Origin: Streptomyces albiflavescens
GTDB taxonomy: Bacteria; Actinomycetota; Actinomycetes; Streptomycetales; Streptomycetaceae
Assembly (NCBI RefSeq): GCF_014645835.1
Contig: NZ_BMMM01000024.1
Span: 64,740 to 128,739, forward strand
DNA length: 64,000 bases
Reading direction: 5' to 3'
Below, piece after piece: positions 32,666 to 41,763 of the stretch (its first letter is position 1; each line of letters begins with the position of its first letter). The notes under the pieces are model-generated. The model made no database searches. It was given only the letters and a program-made list of their open reading frames with translations, and was not told where the DNA came from. The translations under genes were made by a program, and so were the position numbers.

Positions 32666-33072
32666 ATGGAGGGAGCACTCCCTTGTACGGACGGGCTTGT
32701 ACGGATGTACGGACAGGCCTGTGCGGACGAGTCCGCGGGGACGAGCCTGTACGGAACTTCCTCGGCGTCTGCCCGACGACGCGTGCCCAAACGGGCGGCC
32801 AGGTGAACGACAGACCAACTCCTGTGCGTCACCTGTGAGGCGTGCCGGTCGGCCCGGGCGCCGTCCGTGCCGGACCCACTTCGGCCACCCGCCCAAGGGT
32901 TCTCGCCCACCCGCCCAAGGTTCTCGCCCCGCCGCCCCTACCCTTCCCCGAGCTCTCGGCTTCGCTCGGGCAGAGGAACCCCCGTCGTCCTCGGGGGTTC
33001 CGCCCCGAAGCCACGCTCCTCAAACGCCTGAGGGGCTGAACGAATCAGCCCCTCAGGTGTGCGCGAAGAAAG
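32666..33072. other. Intergenic region, with terminator of the acyltransferase operon
   Basis: No gene was seen. Several GTACGGA-type repeats lie in the first 100 bases. At 33028-33056 the arms ctgaggggctga and tcagcccctcag form a perfect 12-base stem with a 5-base loop, directly behind the minus-strand acyltransferase gene. Confidence 0.55.
33028..33056 (-). terminator. Terminator of the minus-strand glycan operon
   Basis: A perfect 12-base stem (33028-33039 with 33045-33056) sits 17 bases past the acyltransferase stop codon. Confidence 0.7.
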
Positions 33073-34230
33073 CTACGGGCGTGGCTTGGACAGGGCTCCA
33101 CGGAGTTTGGGGGTGAGCCACTCCTCCACATAGCGGTTCAGCAGCCAGGCCAGCAGCAGCATCGTGGCGACCGTCAGCAGGAATGTGCCGTACGACGGAA
33201 TGTGCAGCGTCTGGTGGTAGGCCTTGATGACGACCCAGCCCAGGTGCTCGTGGACCAGGTAGAAGGGGTACGTCAGGGCACCGGCGACGCTCAGCCAGCG
33301 CCAGTTCGCCCAGTTCAGCCAGCCGAGTGCGATGGCCGCCACCGCCACATAGCCGAACGTGACGACCAGCATGATGCCGAACGACGAGCGGTAGGAGAAG
33401 AAGTCCGGGTTCGGGGCGTGCCACAGCTTCACCACGGCGTAGTGCTGGCCGATCAGATAGCTGACCGCGACGATGCCCCAGGCGTACGCGTCCCGCCGGT
33501 CGCGGTGGATCAGGTAGAGGCCGACGCCGCCGATGAAGTACGAGGCGTACTCCGGCATCAGGACGATGTTCAGCAGGGGCTCGTTCGCGGCCTGCGCGAA
33601 CGCTGCCGCCAGCGTCCAGCCCGCGCAGAAGAGGATCACCCGCTGCCGGTTGGCGCCCGGCAGGACGATGCACAGGGCGAAGAGGGCGTAGAAGCGGACC
33701 TCGGCCCACAGCGTCCAGCAGACGCCCAGCACCCGGTCCACGCCCAGGGGTTGCTGGAGCATCGTCAGGTTCACCAGCGCGTCGCTCGGGGAGACCGCCT
33801 TGTACGCGACCACGGGCAGCGCGAACACCGCCGTCACGATGATGATCGCCGCCCAGTACGCCGGAAGCAGACGGGAGGCGCGGGAGGCGAAGAACGACCG
33901 CAGGGACCGGCCCCAGCCGCTCATGCAGATCACGAAGCCGCTGATCACGAAGAAGACCTGGACACCCAGACAGCCGTACGCGAAGTACGAGTGCACCATG
34001 GGGAACTGGTGCTTCGCGGAACTGCCCCACGCCTGCGCGACCTCGCCGTCGCGGCCGCCGTAGTGGTACGCGGCGACCATCAGCGCGGCGATGAGCCGCA
34101 GTCCGTCGAGCGCACGCAGGCGTGGCGCGTGCGCCCGGGGCAGTATCCGGGGCGGGACTCCGTCCGCACCGGCTTCCGGCGCGGACTCGGGGAGCGAGGT
34201 GTCCACGGGGGCGGACGCGGCGGCGGTCAT
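33073..34230 (-). CDS. Acyltransferase family 3 membrane protein
   Basis: A 385-residue integral membrane acyltransferase (OafA/NodX type) with about ten helices. Hallmarks are RALDGLRLIAALMVAAYHYG, with the catalytic His, and VQVFFVISGFVICMSGWG. It transfers acetyl or another acyl group to a glycan at the membrane (family knowledge). Its ATG overlaps the stop of the polysialyltransferase-like gene (ATGA), so they are one operon and the acceptor is probably the nonulosonic acid polymer. Confidence 0.88.
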   Translation of the reverse strand: MTAAASAPVDTSLPESAPEAGADGVPPRILPRAHAPRLRALDGLRLIAALMVAAYHYGGRDGEVAQAWGSSAKHQFPMVHSYFAYGCLGVQVFFVISGFVICMSGWGRSLRSFFASRASRLLPAYWAAIIIVTAVFALPVVAYKAVSPSDALVNLTMLQQPLGVDRVLGVCWTLWAEVRFYALFALCIVLPGANRQRVILFCAGWTLAAAFAQAANEPLLNIVLMPEYASYFIGGVGLYLIHRDRRDAYAWGIVAVSYLIGQHYAVVKLWHAPNPDFFSYRSSFGIMLVVTFGYVAVAAIALGWLNWANWRWLSVAGALTYPFYLVHEHLGWVVIKAYHQTLHIPSYGTFLLTVATMLLLAWLLNRYVEEWLTPKLRGALSKPRP

Positions 34231-35561
34231 CCGAGCGTCGCCCGCTTCAACGACCGGGCGCGGCGCGCCACTCGGCGTACCGTCGCGTTGCGCGGAATGA
34301 AGGCGAGCTGCGCGGGGACCGCGCCCGGGAGCGCCAGGGAGGTGAGCCGTCGGCGCTTGAAGTACCGCCAGGTGTACTGATTCAGATGGTGCGTCAGATA
34401 GTTCTCGGCGGCCTGGCGCAGGTCCGGGTAGATCTTCGGCTGCATGGCGAATCCAACGGCTCGTACGAGTCCGGTCAGGGCCGTGACGTCCAGGCCGCGC
34501 CGCTGCTCGGTGACCGCCGCCTTGTCGGACAGTTCGGGCAGCAGGGCGTCCACGATCGTGACGGGGACGCGGTTGCTGTTCTCGTAGGGCGTGAGGCGGT
34601 CGAGCAGCGACTCGGTGCCGACGCGGGCGACCGGCAGGCCATACAGCGCGGACGCCGTGAGCAGCGCGGTGGAGAAGCAGCCGACGACCAGGGCGGGGCG
34701 CATCCGCTGGTAGAGCACCTCGGCGAGGACCGGGGTGTCAAGGACGGTGAGGTCCGCGCCCAGCTTCTCGGCCTCCCTCTCCAGTAGCCGCGACCAGCGG
34801 GCCGGGGCCGAGGGGTGCGGCTTGAACACCACGCGGGTGTGGCCGAGCGCGAGGGCGCCCTTCAGCATCCGTACGTGGAGGTTCTCCTCCTCCTCGGCCG
34901 TGAGGATGTCAAGGGCGGAGAGGTATTGACCCAGCAGCAGTGCCGGCTCGTCGATCGACGGCAGCTCGTCACCGGTGTCGACGAGTTCGGCGAGGACCTT
35001 CACGAACGCGTCGGTCGGTACGATCTCCGGCTCGACGTCGAACTCCGTGAGGAGCAGCGGCTTGAGGCCGGGGACCAGGTCCAGGTGGAGCAGACGGTCC
35101 ACCCGGGTGCCGACCAGCGGGTCGATCTTGTTGCGGGTGGGGCCGTAGCTCATCAGGCCGTCGGCGTACACGGTGACGGGGGCGCCGGTGAAGATCTGGG
35201 AGATGCCGAGCGCCGGATTCACCTGGATCGACTCGACGGCCAGCTCGATGTCGTCGTCGCCGAGGTTCCAGGCGAGCCGCAGATGCCGCTCCCACAGGGG
35301 TACGTCGTCGAGTCGCGGGGCCCAGCCGCCGGGGTGGAAGGGCGAAATGGTGTCGTTCCACGAGATCACGTCGTCGAAGCGGCCGCGCAGCCGCTCGAAG
35401 CCGGGCATCTCGTCCACGCCGGGCGTCGTCTCGGGTGTCGCCGCGTTGTTGGAGACGAGCAGGATGCGCCGGTCGGCCGGCGCGAAACACTCGGTGTCCA
35501 GGGCGGCGGCGAGCGTGGCCGTGCCGTACAGCGTGGACGCCATGAAGATCTGGGTGGTCAC
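34227..35561 (-). CDS. Polysialyltransferase-like glycosyltransferase
   Basis: A 444-residue protein from GTG 35561, coupled by GTGA to the GT2 gene upstream. It resembles the bacterial alpha-2,8-polysialyltransferase family by pattern: TQIFMASTLYGTATLAAAL, HTRVVFKPHPSAPARWSRL with the HP motif, and VGCFSTALLTASALYGLPV with the S-T motif that binds CMP-sialate. With CMP-nonulosonate synthetase encoded nearby, it likely polymerises or adds nonulosonic acid. The C-terminus is basic, fitting membrane association. Confidence 0.7.
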   Translation of the reverse strand: MTTQIFMASTLYGTATLAAALDTECFAPADRRILLVSNNAATPETTPGVDEMPGFERLRGRFDDVISWNDTISPFHPGGWAPRLDDVPLWERHLRLAWNLGDDDIELAVESIQVNPALGISQIFTGAPVTVYADGLMSYGPTRNKIDPLVGTRVDRLLHLDLVPGLKPLLLTEFDVEPEIVPTDAFVKVLAELVDTGDELPSIDEPALLLGQYLSALDILTAEEEENLHVRMLKGALALGHTRVVFKPHPSAPARWSRLLEREAEKLGADLTVLDTPVLAEVLYQRMRPALVVGCFSTALLTASALYGLPVARVGTESLLDRLTPYENSNRVPVTIVDALLPELSDKAAVTEQRRGLDVTALTGLVRAVGFAMQPKIYPDLRQAAENYLTHHLNQYTWRYFKRRRLTSLALPGAVPAQLAFIPRNATVRRVARRARSLKRATLG

Positions 35562-36538
35562 GCGGCGACCCCCGAGGCCGGAGCGGGACGGCGGCGCAGC
35601 CGGCGCAGGCGCGTGGCGCGCTGGACGTCCATCGAGTCGAGGGCGTCGTCGAGCACGCCCTGCGGCATGCGCCGCAGGGCGACTGCGCTCATCGACTTCA
35701 GTTTCCGTGCCACCGCTGGCTCGAACCTTTCGATGGATCCCAGGTGATGGGAAATAATCGCGCAATACGTGCGCACGGCTTTGGGCAGGAGTTTTTCCGC
35801 GTCACGGTCCGTGGCGGTTTCGGCCACCACCTGGTCGAACGCGCGAATGAAATCGAGCTGACGCACATCACCGATCTGGGTGAGAGAGGAGGCTACGCCA
35901 CGCCGATAGAACACGCCGAGCAGCCCCACCGTGGCGAAGGATTCCGCCTCCCGGTGCAGCTTCCAGATCCACGGCCGGTCCTCGGCCGTGCGCAGCCCGT
36001 CGGTGAAGTGGAGCAGGCCGCGGTCGACCAGCCGGCGGTGGTAGATGCCCGCCCAGGCGTAGGCGTAGTCGACGGAGGTGGACCGGTCGGCGGGCAGGAT
36101 CGCGTCGCGCGGACGCATCACCACGCCCCGCCGGCCCTGCGGAACGCGGTGGATGGTGCGGGCGCGGGCGGTGCACTGGACATGATCCGTACGGACGAAG
36201 TCGCAGCCCAAGTCTTCGATGGAGGCGACGAGCTGCTCGTAATACCCGGGGGCGAGCCAGTCGTCCCCGTCGAGGAACGTGAGGTAGTCACCGCGCGCCT
36301 TGTCGATCCCGGTGTTGCGTGCGGTGGCCAGTCCTCCGTTCTTCTCGTGTCTGACATACACCGCGCCCGGGAGCTCGCGCTCCGCGCGCGCGAGAATGTC
36401 CGGTGTCTCGTCGCGCGAGCAGTCGTCGACGAGAATGAATTCGAAGTCTGCGCGAGCGTTCGCACGCAGGCTCTTCAGGGTGTCGGGCGCATATTGCTGC
36501 ACGTTGTAGAACGGCACGATGACGGAGAGCTTGACCAC
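35558..36538 (-). CDS. Glycosyltransferase family 2
   Basis: A 326-residue GT-A enzyme from GTG 36538. The nucleotide-sugar site is SVIVPFYNVQQYAPDTL, FILVDDCSRDETPDIL, NGGLATARNTGIDKARG and YLTFLDGDDWLAPGYY, where the last DGD is the metal-binding DxD. The C-terminal half is helical with a basic tail (RRLRRRPAPA). It starts the minus-strand operon with the polysialyltransferase-like and acyltransferase genes and diverges from the DUF6716-like gene 198 bases away. Confidence 0.87.
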   Translation of the reverse strand: MVKLSVIVPFYNVQQYAPDTLKSLRANARADFEFILVDDCSRDETPDILARAERELPGAVYVRHEKNGGLATARNTGIDKARGDYLTFLDGDDWLAPGYYEQLVASIEDLGCDFVRTDHVQCTARARTIHRVPQGRRGVVMRPRDAILPADRSTSVDYAYAWAGIYHRRLVDRGLLHFTDGLRTAEDRPWIWKLHREAESFATVGLLGVFYRRGVASSLTQIGDVRQLDFIRAFDQVVAETATDRDAEKLLPKAVRTYCAIISHHLGSIERFEPAVARKLKSMSAVALRRMPQGVLDDALDSMDVQRATRLRRLRRRPAPASGVAA

Positions 36539-36736
36539 CCACGTGACGTTAGGCGGCAGCCCGGCATTCGTCTTGACCGGCGGCTTGATGTCAGGTGAAC
36601 GGCGCGTGGCGAACCTGTGAACCGGGCTTTTTTGCTGTGCGTAACCGGCCCGATTCGCCATTCGTCGATGTGCTGTTAACCCTTTGTTGCATTCGGGTTG
36701 GGCCGCAACTCGAAATGGCTTCCTAGCGTCTTGGAC

Positions 36737-38068
36737 GTGCCAGCAAGTACTACGAAGTCCCTGCGGGTCGCCGTCCTCGCGGATTCCGATACTCGGTGGA
36801 AATGGGGTTCGCTCACCGCGAATCGCATTTCTCCTGCCGAATCGGACATTCGCCTCGACGGATTCCTCCTGCGCGGCCGTGCCACCCCCACCGCCCGCCA
36901 GCTCGAAGAAGTCGGCGTCCGCGCGGATTCCCTCCGCGAGGTCACCGCCGTCGAGTTCCTGCGCGAGATGGCGAAGGAGCAGTACGACGTACTGGTCCTC
37001 GCCCTCGTCGGCGGCGCCGTGCAGGCGATGCTGCACGGCCTGGCACACGCCTGGGAGGGGCGCGAGAACCGGCCCGTGGTCGTCACCGGCTATGTCGGTG
37101 TCGTCTACGAGAAGCTCGCCGACGGCCTGCTGCTGCGGCACGGCGCGGACCTCGTCCTTGCCAACTCCCGCCAGGACGCGGACCGTTTCCAGGCCGTATA
37201 CGAAGGAGTCGGCGCCGACGCCTCGTCGGTGACCGAGGTCGCACTGCCCTTCCTGGGCGGCACGGCCTACCCCGCCGGGGGGCACGACCCGTACACGGTC
37301 GTGTTCGCCGCCCAGCCCTCCGTACCGGAGAGCCGCAAGGACCGTACGTACCTGCTGAACCGGCTGATCCAGCACGCACGGCTGCACCCGGACCGCGAGG
37401 TCCTGCTGAAGCTGCGCTCGAAGCCGGGCGAGCACACCACGCACATCGAGGAGTTGCCCTACCAGAAGCTGGTGCAGAAGGCGGACCCGCCGGCCAACTT
37501 CCGCCTGGTCTACGGGCACATGGGCGAGGTCCTCGACCGCACCGACCTGCTGGTCACCATCAGTTCGACGGCGGCCCTGGAGTCGCTGCACCGCCGGATC
37601 CCCACCGTCGTCCTGAGCGACCTCGGGGTGCGCGAGGCGCTCGGCAACCACCACTTCGTGGGCTCCGGCTGCCTCGCCTCCTGGGACCAGCTCGACGCCG
37701 GACACCGGCCGTCGCCCGACGCGGCGTGGGTGGCCCGGCAGGGCGTCGCCGCTGGGGGTCCCCCCTCTGGGGGAGCGTCCTACGAGGCGGCCTTCGACGT
37801 GGCCCGGTTCCGCATCACGGAGCTGCTGGAAGCGGAAACGCTCCCGGCCCTCGCCCCCTACTACACGCCCGTCACCGCGCCCGGCTACCTGCCCGGCATC
37901 CTCGCCCGCCACCACCTCGGCCCGGACGGCAGCCCGCTGCCCGGCGCGCCCGCGGCGGACAAGGAGCCCAGCCCCGTACGGCAGATCGTGCGCAGGGCGG
38001 CCCGCGGCGCCTACCGCCACGGCGTCCAGCGGGTGGCTCCGGTGATCCGGCGGATGGGCGAGCTGTGA
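36737..38068 (+). CDS. DUF6716-like protein, putative glycosyltransferase
   Basis: A 443-residue protein from GTG 36737. It starts SLRVAVLADSDTRWKWG and has a GT-B-like second half: KLRSKPGEHTTHIEEL and LDRTDLLVTISSTAALESL, the last resembling the S-T-A-A-L-E donor motif of CDP/CMP-sugar transferases. I relate it to DUF6716 from memory. No Shine-Dalgarno sequence is seen before GTG, so a leaderless transcript is possible. It leads the plus-strand set with neuA and neuB. Confidence 0.6.
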   Translation: MPASTTKSLRVAVLADSDTRWKWGSLTANRISPAESDIRLDGFLLRGRATPTARQLEEVGVRADSLREVTAVEFLREMAKEQYDVLVLALVGGAVQAMLHGLAHAWEGRENRPVVVTGYVGVVYEKLADGLLLRHGADLVLANSRQDADRFQAVYEGVGADASSVTEVALPFLGGTAYPAGGHDPYTVVFAAQPSVPESRKDRTYLLNRLIQHARLHPDREVLLKLRSKPGEHTTHIEELPYQKLVQKADPPANFRLVYGHMGEVLDRTDLLVTISSTAALESLHRRIPTVVLSDLGVREALGNHHFVGSGCLASWDQLDAGHRPSPDAAWVARQGVAAGGPPSGGASYEAAFDVARFRITELLEAETLPALAPYYTPVTAPGYLPGILARHHLGPDGSPLPGAPAADKEPSPVRQIVRRAARGAYRHGVQRVAPVIRRMGEL

Positions 38069-38142
38069 GCTACGCAGCCCAGAGCCCTGGGCCCCCTCGC
38101 CCCCCACGCCCTTCTCGCTTCCCTCGTCAAGGAGAACAGCGC

Positions 38143-39453
38143 ATGACCAACTCCGAAGCGGGCCAAGCGGCGCCAGTGCGCCGCGTGCTCGCGGTGATCC
38201 CCGCGCGCGGCGGCTCCAAGGGCGTGCCCGCGAAGAACCTCCTCCCGGTCGGCGGTGTGCCGCTGGTGGCCCGCGCGGTGCGCGAGTGCCGCGCGACCCG
38301 GCTCGTCACGGACGTCGTGGTCTCCACGGACGACCAGGCGATCGCCTCCGCGGCCCGCGAGGCCGGCGCCGAGGTCGTGCTGCGCCCCGCCGCCATCGCC
38401 GGCGACACCGCCACCTCCGAGGCCGCCGTCCTGCACGCCATGGACGCCCACGAGACGCTGCACGGCGCGGCGGTCGACGTGGTCCTCCTCGTGCAGTGCA
38501 CCAGCCCGTTCATCGTCCGTGAGGACATCGACGGCGTCGCCGCGGCGGTCGTCGAGAACGGCGCGGACACGGCCCTGACGGTGGCCCCCTTCCACGGGTT
38601 CATCTGGCGGGACGCGGCGGACGACCCCCAGGTCGTCGAGACCACCCGCACCGATGAGGCGAGCGAAGCCGGGGGAGGCGCCATCAAGGTCGCCAACTCC
38701 ACCACCACAGAGGGTGGTTACGGCGTCAACCACGACAAGTCCTTCCGCCCGCGCCGCCAGGACCGCCCCCAGGACCTCCTGGAGACCGGCGCCGCGTACG
38801 CCATGGACGCGGCGGGGCTGCGCGAGCACCAGCACCGCTTCTTCGGGCGTACCGAACTCGTGCGCACCGACCCGGCCCGCGTGCTGGAGATCGACGACCC
38901 GCACGACCTCGCCCGTGCCCGCGCCCTCGCGCCCCTCTTCGACGCGAACCGGCCCGGCACCCTCCCGACCGCAGCCGACATCGACGCGGTCGTCCTCGAC
39001 TTCGACGGCACCCAGACCGACGACAGGGTGCTGATCGACTCCGACGGACGGGAGTTCGTCTCCGTGCACCGCGGAGACGGCCTCGGCATCGCCGCCCTCC
39101 GCAAGAGCGGCCTGACGATGCTGATCCTGTCCACGGAACAGAACCCGGTAGTCGCCGCCAGAGCCCGGAAGCTGCAGATCCCGGTCCTCCACGGCATCGA
39201 CCGGAAAGACCTCGCACTGAAGCAGTGGTGCGAGGAGCAGGGCATCGCGCCTGAGCGCGTGCTCTACGTCGGCAACGACGTCAACGACCTCCCGTGCTTC
39301 GCCCTCGTGGGCTGGCCCGTGGCGGTCGCGAGCGCCCACGACGTCGTGCGCGGCGCCGCACGCGCGGTCACCACCGTCCCCGGTGGCGATGGCGCGATCC
39401 GAGAGATCGCCAGCTGGATCCTCGGCCCTTCTCTCGACTCCCTCGACAAGTAA
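38143..39453 (+). CDS. neuA: CMP-nonulosonate synthetase fused to KdsC-like phosphatase
   Basis: A 436-residue bifunctional enzyme from ATG 38143 (aaggag upstream). Residues about 14-240 are the cytidylyltransferase: VLAVIPARGGSKGVPAKN (CTP binding), VVVSTDDQAIASAA, LLVQCTSPFI. Residues about 280-430 are a HAD phosphatase of the KdsC type: AVVLDFDGTQTDDRVL and LYVGNDVNDLPCFALVGWP. The first half activates a nonulosonic acid as its CMP derivative; the second probably removes the phosphate from the 9-phosphate precursor made by NeuB. This fusion is known in other bacteria. Confidence 0.88.
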   Translation: MTNSEAGQAAPVRRVLAVIPARGGSKGVPAKNLLPVGGVPLVARAVRECRATRLVTDVVVSTDDQAIASAAREAGAEVVLRPAAIAGDTATSEAAVLHAMDAHETLHGAAVDVVLLVQCTSPFIVREDIDGVAAAVVENGADTALTVAPFHGFIWRDAADDPQVVETTRTDEASEAGGGAIKVANSTTTEGGYGVNHDKSFRPRRQDRPQDLLETGAAYAMDAAGLREHQHRFFGRTELVRTDPARVLEIDDPHDLARARALAPLFDANRPGTLPTAADIDAVVLDFDGTQTDDRVLIDSDGREFVSVHRGDGLGIAALRKSGLTMLILSTEQNPVVAARARKLQIPVLHGIDRKDLALKQWCEEQGIAPERVLYVGNDVNDLPCFALVGWPVAVASAHDVVRGAARAVTTVPGGDGAIREIASWILGPSLDSLDK

Positions 39454-39467
39454 GGAACTTCTCCACC

Positions 39468-40406
39468 ATGAGCACCAACTCCCGTCTGCGCACGTTCGGC
39501 TCGAAGACCGCCGGCCCGGGTCACCCCGTCTACGTCGTCGGTGAGATCGGCATCAACCACAACGGCGAGCTCGAGAACGCCTTCAAGCTGATCGACGCCG
39601 CCGCCGAGGCCGGCTGCGACGCCGTCAAGTTCCAGAAGCGCACCCCGGAGATCTGCACCCCGCGCGACCAGTGGGACATCGAGCGCGACACCCCCTGGGG
39701 CCGCATGACCTACATCGACTACCGCCACCGTGTGGAGTTCGGTGAGGACGAGTACCGCCAGATCGACGAGTACGCCAAGAGCAAGAACATCGACTGGTTC
39801 GCCTCCCCGTGGGACACCGAGGCCGTCGCCTTCCTGGAGAAGTTCGACGTCCCGGCCCACAAGGTCGCGTCCGCGTCCCTGACCGACGACGAGCTGCTGC
39901 GCGCCCTGCGCGCCACCGGCCGCACGGTCATTCTCTCCACCGGCATGTCCACCCCGAAGCAGATCCGCCACGCGGTCGAGGTCCTCGGCTCGGACAACAT
40001 CCTGCTCTGCCACGCCACCTCGACGTACCCGGCGAAGGCCGAGGAGCTCAACCTCCGCGTCATCAACACCCTGCAGGCCGAGTACCCGAACGTCCCGATC
40101 GGCTACTCCGGTCACGAGACGGGCCTGCAGACCACGCTCGCCGCGGTCGCCCTCGGCGCCACCTTCGTCGAGCGTCACATCACCCTCGACCGCGCCATGT
40201 GGGGCTCGGACCAGGCCGCCTCGGTCGAGCCGCAGGGCCTGACCCGCCTCGTCCGCGACATCCGCACCATCGAGGCCTCCCTCGGTGACGGCGTCAAGAA
40301 GGTCTACGAGTCCGAGCTCGGCCCGATGAAGAAGCTGCGCCGTGTCACGGGCGTCGTCGCCGAGGCGGAGATCGCCGCCGCCGCGGGCGAGCCGGTCGCG
40401 GTCTGA
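39468..40406 (+). CDS. neuB: N-acetylneuraminate/nonulosonate synthase family, no SAF domain
   Basis: A 312-residue aldolase-type synthase from ATG 39468, fifteen bases behind neuA with a taaggaa sequence upstream. Key motifs are YVVGEIGINHNGELENAF, DAVKFQKRTPE, WFASPWDTEAVAFLE, VILSTGMSTPKQI, NVPIGYSGHETGL and VERHITLDRAMWGSDQAAS. It condenses phosphoenolpyruvate with a hexosamine or hexose. The C-terminal antifreeze/SAF domain that closes the site in typical NeuB is absent; the protein ends soon after RRVTGVVAEAEI. This may point to a different sugar, such as a Kdn-type precursor, or to reduced length in this clade. Confidence 0.85.
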   Translation: MSTNSRLRTFGSKTAGPGHPVYVVGEIGINHNGELENAFKLIDAAAEAGCDAVKFQKRTPEICTPRDQWDIERDTPWGRMTYIDYRHRVEFGEDEYRQIDEYAKSKNIDWFASPWDTEAVAFLEKFDVPAHKVASASLTDDELLRALRATGRTVILSTGMSTPKQIRHAVEVLGSDNILLCHATSTYPAKAEELNLRVINTLQAEYPNVPIGYSGHETGLQTTLAAVALGATFVERHITLDRAMWGSDQAASVEPQGLTRLVRDIRTIEASLGDGVKKVYESELGPMKKLRRVTGVVAEAEIAAAAGEPVAV

Positions 40407-40444
40407 AGGCCCTGATTTCCTTACGACGGGACGGTCGTACGACG

Positions 40445-41596
40445 ATGAGCCCCCGCGCCGGTTCCGCCGGCTCCCGCACTCTCGCCTTCGTCGAGAGTCC
40501 GGTACAGCTCCTGAACGTGCTGGAGTGGGCGTACGCGCATGCTCTCAGCACCGCGGTGCCCGGCGCGGGGCCCTCCGGGGCGGCCGAGCCGGTGTCCGGC
40601 GGGGGGCTCTCCGGGATGGCCGAGCCGGTGTCCGGCGCGGGGCTCACCCTCGTCGTTCTCTCTCCCAACGACCCGATGACCCGCGGTCAGCTGCGCCGCA
40701 TGGCGGAACTGGCCCGCGACGAGGGCCACGAGGTCCGCTGGGAGGAGGCGCGCGGCGGTACCACGGCCCCCTTCCACACGATCGGTGGCCTGGCCCCCCT
40801 GCTTCGCAAGGCCAAGCGCATCGTCATGGGAGACCCCTTCTCCCGTTACGTGCAGCTGTTGCTGACGATCACCCGTGCCCGCGATCTGGTCGTGGTCGAC
40901 GACGGCACGGCGACGATGGAGTTCGTCGCCCAACTCGCCCGCGGCGAGCGCCTGGTGCGCTGGCACCGGCGCGGCGGCCGCCCGGGCGCCCGCGACGTGA
41001 TCTTCGCCCCGGTGTCGGCTTCGGCGCGCCGCCGGCTGACCCCGAACGACCGCCATACGGTCGAGGTCTTCTCCTCCATGCCGATCGACTCGGCACCGGA
41101 CGGCGTCCGCATCACCGCCAACGACTTCTCCTGGACCCGCGCCCGCTTCGGCCCGCCCCGCATCACCAAGGGCGCGGACCTGGTCGGCACGTCGCTCGTG
41201 GAGACGGGCGTGGTGGACCCGGAGCGCTACCTGGCGGCGGTCAAGAGCCTCGCGGGAGCGCACGGCGCGACCCGCTACTTCGCCCACCGCCGTGAGAGCA
41301 CCGACAAGCTGCACCGCCTGGCCGCCGAGACGGGCCTCGAAATAGTCCGCCCCGACCTGCCGCTCGAACTGATCGCCCGCCGCGGCCCCATCGGCCGTAC
41401 GATCCTGAGCTTCCCGTCGACGGTCGTCCACACCCTCCCGCTGGCCCTGGTCGGCACGGACGTCCGCGTCGCCGTCTGCGACATCGACCCGACCTGGCTG
41501 ACGGAGAACGCGTCACCGAGGGCGCAGGGGTTCCTGTCGGGAGTCACCGGGACGGCTCGGGATGTGCATCGGCTGTCGTCGGTGGCGGCGCTCTAG
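40445..41596 (+). CDS. GT52-like putative sialyltransferase
   Basis: A 383-residue protein from ATG 40445. It begins TLAFVESPVQLLNVLEWAY, the ESPLQ-type opening of GT52/polysialyltransferase-like enzymes, and ends with FPSTVVHTLPLALVG, which matches the S-T motif used for CMP-sialate. A duplicated stretch (PSGAAEPVSGGG, LSGMAEPVSGAG; about residues 43-66) forms a flexible insert. It lies last in the neuA-neuB set and would transfer the activated nonulosonate. The assignment is by pattern only. Confidence 0.6.
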   Translation: MSPRAGSAGSRTLAFVESPVQLLNVLEWAYAHALSTAVPGAGPSGAAEPVSGGGLSGMAEPVSGAGLTLVVLSPNDPMTRGQLRRMAELARDEGHEVRWEEARGGTTAPFHTIGGLAPLLRKAKRIVMGDPFSRYVQLLLTITRARDLVVVDDGTATMEFVAQLARGERLVRWHRRGGRPGARDVIFAPVSASARRRLTPNDRHTVEVFSSMPIDSAPDGVRITANDFSWTRARFGPPRITKGADLVGTSLVETGVVDPERYLAAVKSLAGAHGATRYFAHRRESTDKLHRLAAETGLEIVRPDLPLELIARRGPIGRTILSFPSTVVHTLPLALVGTDVRVAVCDIDPTWLTENASPRAQGFLSGVTGTARDVHRLSSVAAL

Positions 41597-41630
41597 AGGC
41601 GACTTGCAGAGACTGCACAGTTGACGCACC

Positions 41631-41670
41631 GAACAGACATATGTTGTTCGCGATCCAGCCATGGATCGCG
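41631..41670. promoter_or_regulatory. Inverted repeats upstream of pst-like operon
   Basis: gaacagacatatgttgttc (41631-41649) is a near palindrome centred on acatatgt. The next arms, cgcgatcca (41649-41657) and tggatcgcg (41662-41670), are a perfect 9-base inverted repeat. Both lie about 100 bases upstream of pstC. They do not match the GTTCACC direct repeats of a Streptomyces PHO box. Confidence 0.45.
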
Positions 41671-41763
41671 CGTTGGACCGACATGATTCGGCCATTGAAT
41701 CTCCCCGCGCGGTGCCGTCCGGCCACCGCGCTCTGATTCCGTTTCCGGAATGGGGGGACCGCA

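Noticed and set aside
41597..41763. PHO box for the pst-like operon
   Set aside because: No pair of GTTCACC-like direct repeats could be found; only inverted repeats are present.
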